Source: VXYL01 sp965199945
Lineage (GTDB): Bacteria; Pseudomonadota; Gammaproteobacteria; Pseudomonadales; Azotimanducaceae
NCBI GenBank assembly: GCA_965199945.1
Contig: OZ241354.1
Location: forward strand, 1,674,001-1,738,000
Direction of reading: 5' to 3'
Length of the DNA: 64,000 nt
The translations under genes were made by a program, and so were the position numbers. Each line of letters opens with the position of its first letter. Position 1 is the stretch's first letter. The notes under the pieces are model-generated. The model had not been told where the DNA came from. It made no database searches and saw only the letters and a list, made by a program, of their open reading frames with translations. Of the stretch, positions 63,167 to 64,000 are shown in pieces.

Positions 63167-64000
63167 GTGGACCGCACGCTGACGCACTTCATCGCCGCGC
63201 TGCGCAATGCCGAGGTGCGCATTTCGCCAGCGGAAACGCTGGATGCGATGAACGCCCTCGAACTGGTGGGCTACCGCGACCGCGACTTCCTCAAGGACTC
63301 CCTCTCCCTCGTGCTGCCGAAGACCGCGGACGAGAAGGAGACCTTCGACACCACCTTCGACCAGTTCTTCTCCTTCGAGGACGTCTCCGCGCAGGCCGCG
63401 ACGCTCGCCGAAGCGGGCGAGGGCTTTGGCGGAGACGGCGAAGGAGAAGGAGAAGGCGCTGGCGGCACGGGCGCCGGCAAGGGGGGCAAGGGCCGCAAGA
63501 AGGGCAAGTTCGAGGCGGAAGCCGAGGAAGAGGACCTCGGCCCCGGCGAGATGACCGAACCGCGCTCCGAACTCGGCCGCGCCCTCATGCACGAGAGCAG
63601 CGTCGATCTCGCCGTGCGCATGGCCGCCGCCGCCAAGGACGCGAAGCTCGAAGACATCCAAGTGTTCACCCAGAAGGGCCTCTACACGCGCAAGATCATG
63701 GACGCGATGGGCCTGGCCGAGCTGATGCGCGAGATCGGCGATCTGCGGCAGAGCCCGCGCGTCCCGGAACGGCGCCTCGGCCAGGAGCTGAACAAGCGCC
63801 GCGACTGGCTGCGCGAGCTGGTGCGCGACTATGTGGAGCGCCAGTTCCTGCTGCACGCCGACGCCAGCGGGCGGCGGCTGCGCGAAGAACTGCTGCAGAA
63901 GGTGAAGCTCTCCAACGTGGAGCACCGCAATTTCCGCCTGGTGCAGGAAATCGTCTACCGCATGGCGAAGAAGCTCGTCGCCCTGCACTCGCGACGGCGC
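63167..64000 (+). CDS. CoxE-like VWA-containing protein (partial, C-terminus beyond window)
   Basis: N-terminal 278 residues of a CoxE-type protein. The start VDRTLTHFIAALRNAEVRIS, then LDAMNALELVGYRDRDFLKDSL and a glycine/lysine-rich linker (about 85-110) match the family. The region after it (EMTEPRSELGRALM, YTRKIMDAMGLAELMREIGDL) precedes the VWA metal-ion domain, which would lie past the window end. Forms a functional pair with the MoxR ATPase. Start taken as GTG at 63167 with a weak GGCGAG site; other starts are possible. Confidence 0.83.
   Translation, partial: MDRTLTHFIAALRNAEVRISPAETLDAMNALELVGYRDRDFLKDSLSLVLPKTADEKETFDTTFDQFFSFEDVSAQAATLAEAGEGFGGDGEGEGEGAGGTGAGKGGKGRKKGKFEAEAEEEDLGPGEMTEPRSELGRALMHESSVDLAVRMAAAAKDAKLEDIQVFTQKGLYTRKIMDAMGLAELMREIGDLRQSPRVPERRLGQELNKRRDWLRELVRDYVERQFLLHADASGRRLREELLQKVKLSNVEHRNFRLVQEIVYRMAKKLVALHSRRR

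Overview
This is a GC-rich, densely coding chromosomal segment from a proteobacterium. It is most likely an uncultured, free-living or marine-type gammaproteobacterium. That inference rests on the class I GshA, the AcpH acyl-carrier-protein phosphodiesterase, YciB, the 67K-type SppA and the TonB-dependent receptor/halogenase/SapC cluster. I cannot name a species from the sequence. I found no rRNA, tRNA, CRISPR array or prophage.

Layout. (1) 1-16.4 kb is housekeeping: a DegS/HtrA-type protease fragment, a FemAB-like acyltransferase, asnS, lipA, a coiled-coil membrane protein, cysS, argS with a membrane cold-shock-domain gene, a secreted cyclophilin, pdxJ, yciB, ileS and sppA. Four aminoacyl-tRNA synthetase genes lie within 12.5 kb, and the three class I enzymes have altered HIGH motifs. 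(2) 16.4-19.2 kb holds a RelE-like toxin gene overlapping an unrecognised 305-residue gene in locally AT-richer DNA, then a membrane-anchored propeller-like protein. (3) 19.2-34.6 kb is one long minus-strand block: an alanine/sodium symporter with a large insertion, alkaline phosphatase, glutathione reductase, then a glucan-utilisation-type locus. In transcription order that locus is TonB-dependent receptor, halogenase, SapC, cupin_8 protein, [IS5-family insertion], second halogenase, GH16 glucanase. The IS5 element sits exactly on the cupin stop codon, between perfect CTAG duplications. (4) 34.7-35.9 kb is an IS481-like element whose transposase is broken by a 16-bp insertion. (5) 36.0-40.5 kb encodes a pair of ABC exporter half-transporters with an 8-bp overlap.

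(6) 40.5-44.7 kb looks like a degraded or recombining stretch: an Rpn-like nuclease gene and a fibronectin/Calx-beta/leucine-rich-repeat surface protein, both apparently lacking their 5' ends. (7) 44.8-54.9 kb carries a ThuA-like protein, an N-acyl-D-amino-acid deacylase-like amidohydrolase, an outer-membrane beta-barrel, a glyoxalase-fold protein, an alpha/beta hydrolase, glutamate dehydrogenase, a secreted cysteine-containing protein, an M48 protease and AcpH. (8) 54.9-64 kb carries gshA, pckA, coxS and coxM without a neighbouring coxL, a DUF2235 hydrolase, an 18-C homopolymer, a possible 2-oxoglutarate oxygenase, and a MoxR/CoxE-type pair that runs off the window.

Physiology suggested: an outer-membrane receptor and secreted or anchored GH16 enzyme for beta-glucan capture, with flavin-dependent halogenase-like proteins of unknown substrate; peptide and D-amino-acid turnover; glutathione synthesis and reduction; gluconeogenesis through PckA; and a partial molybdenum-hydroxylase system. 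Several genes start with GTG or TTG, and GTGA stop/start overlaps are frequent.
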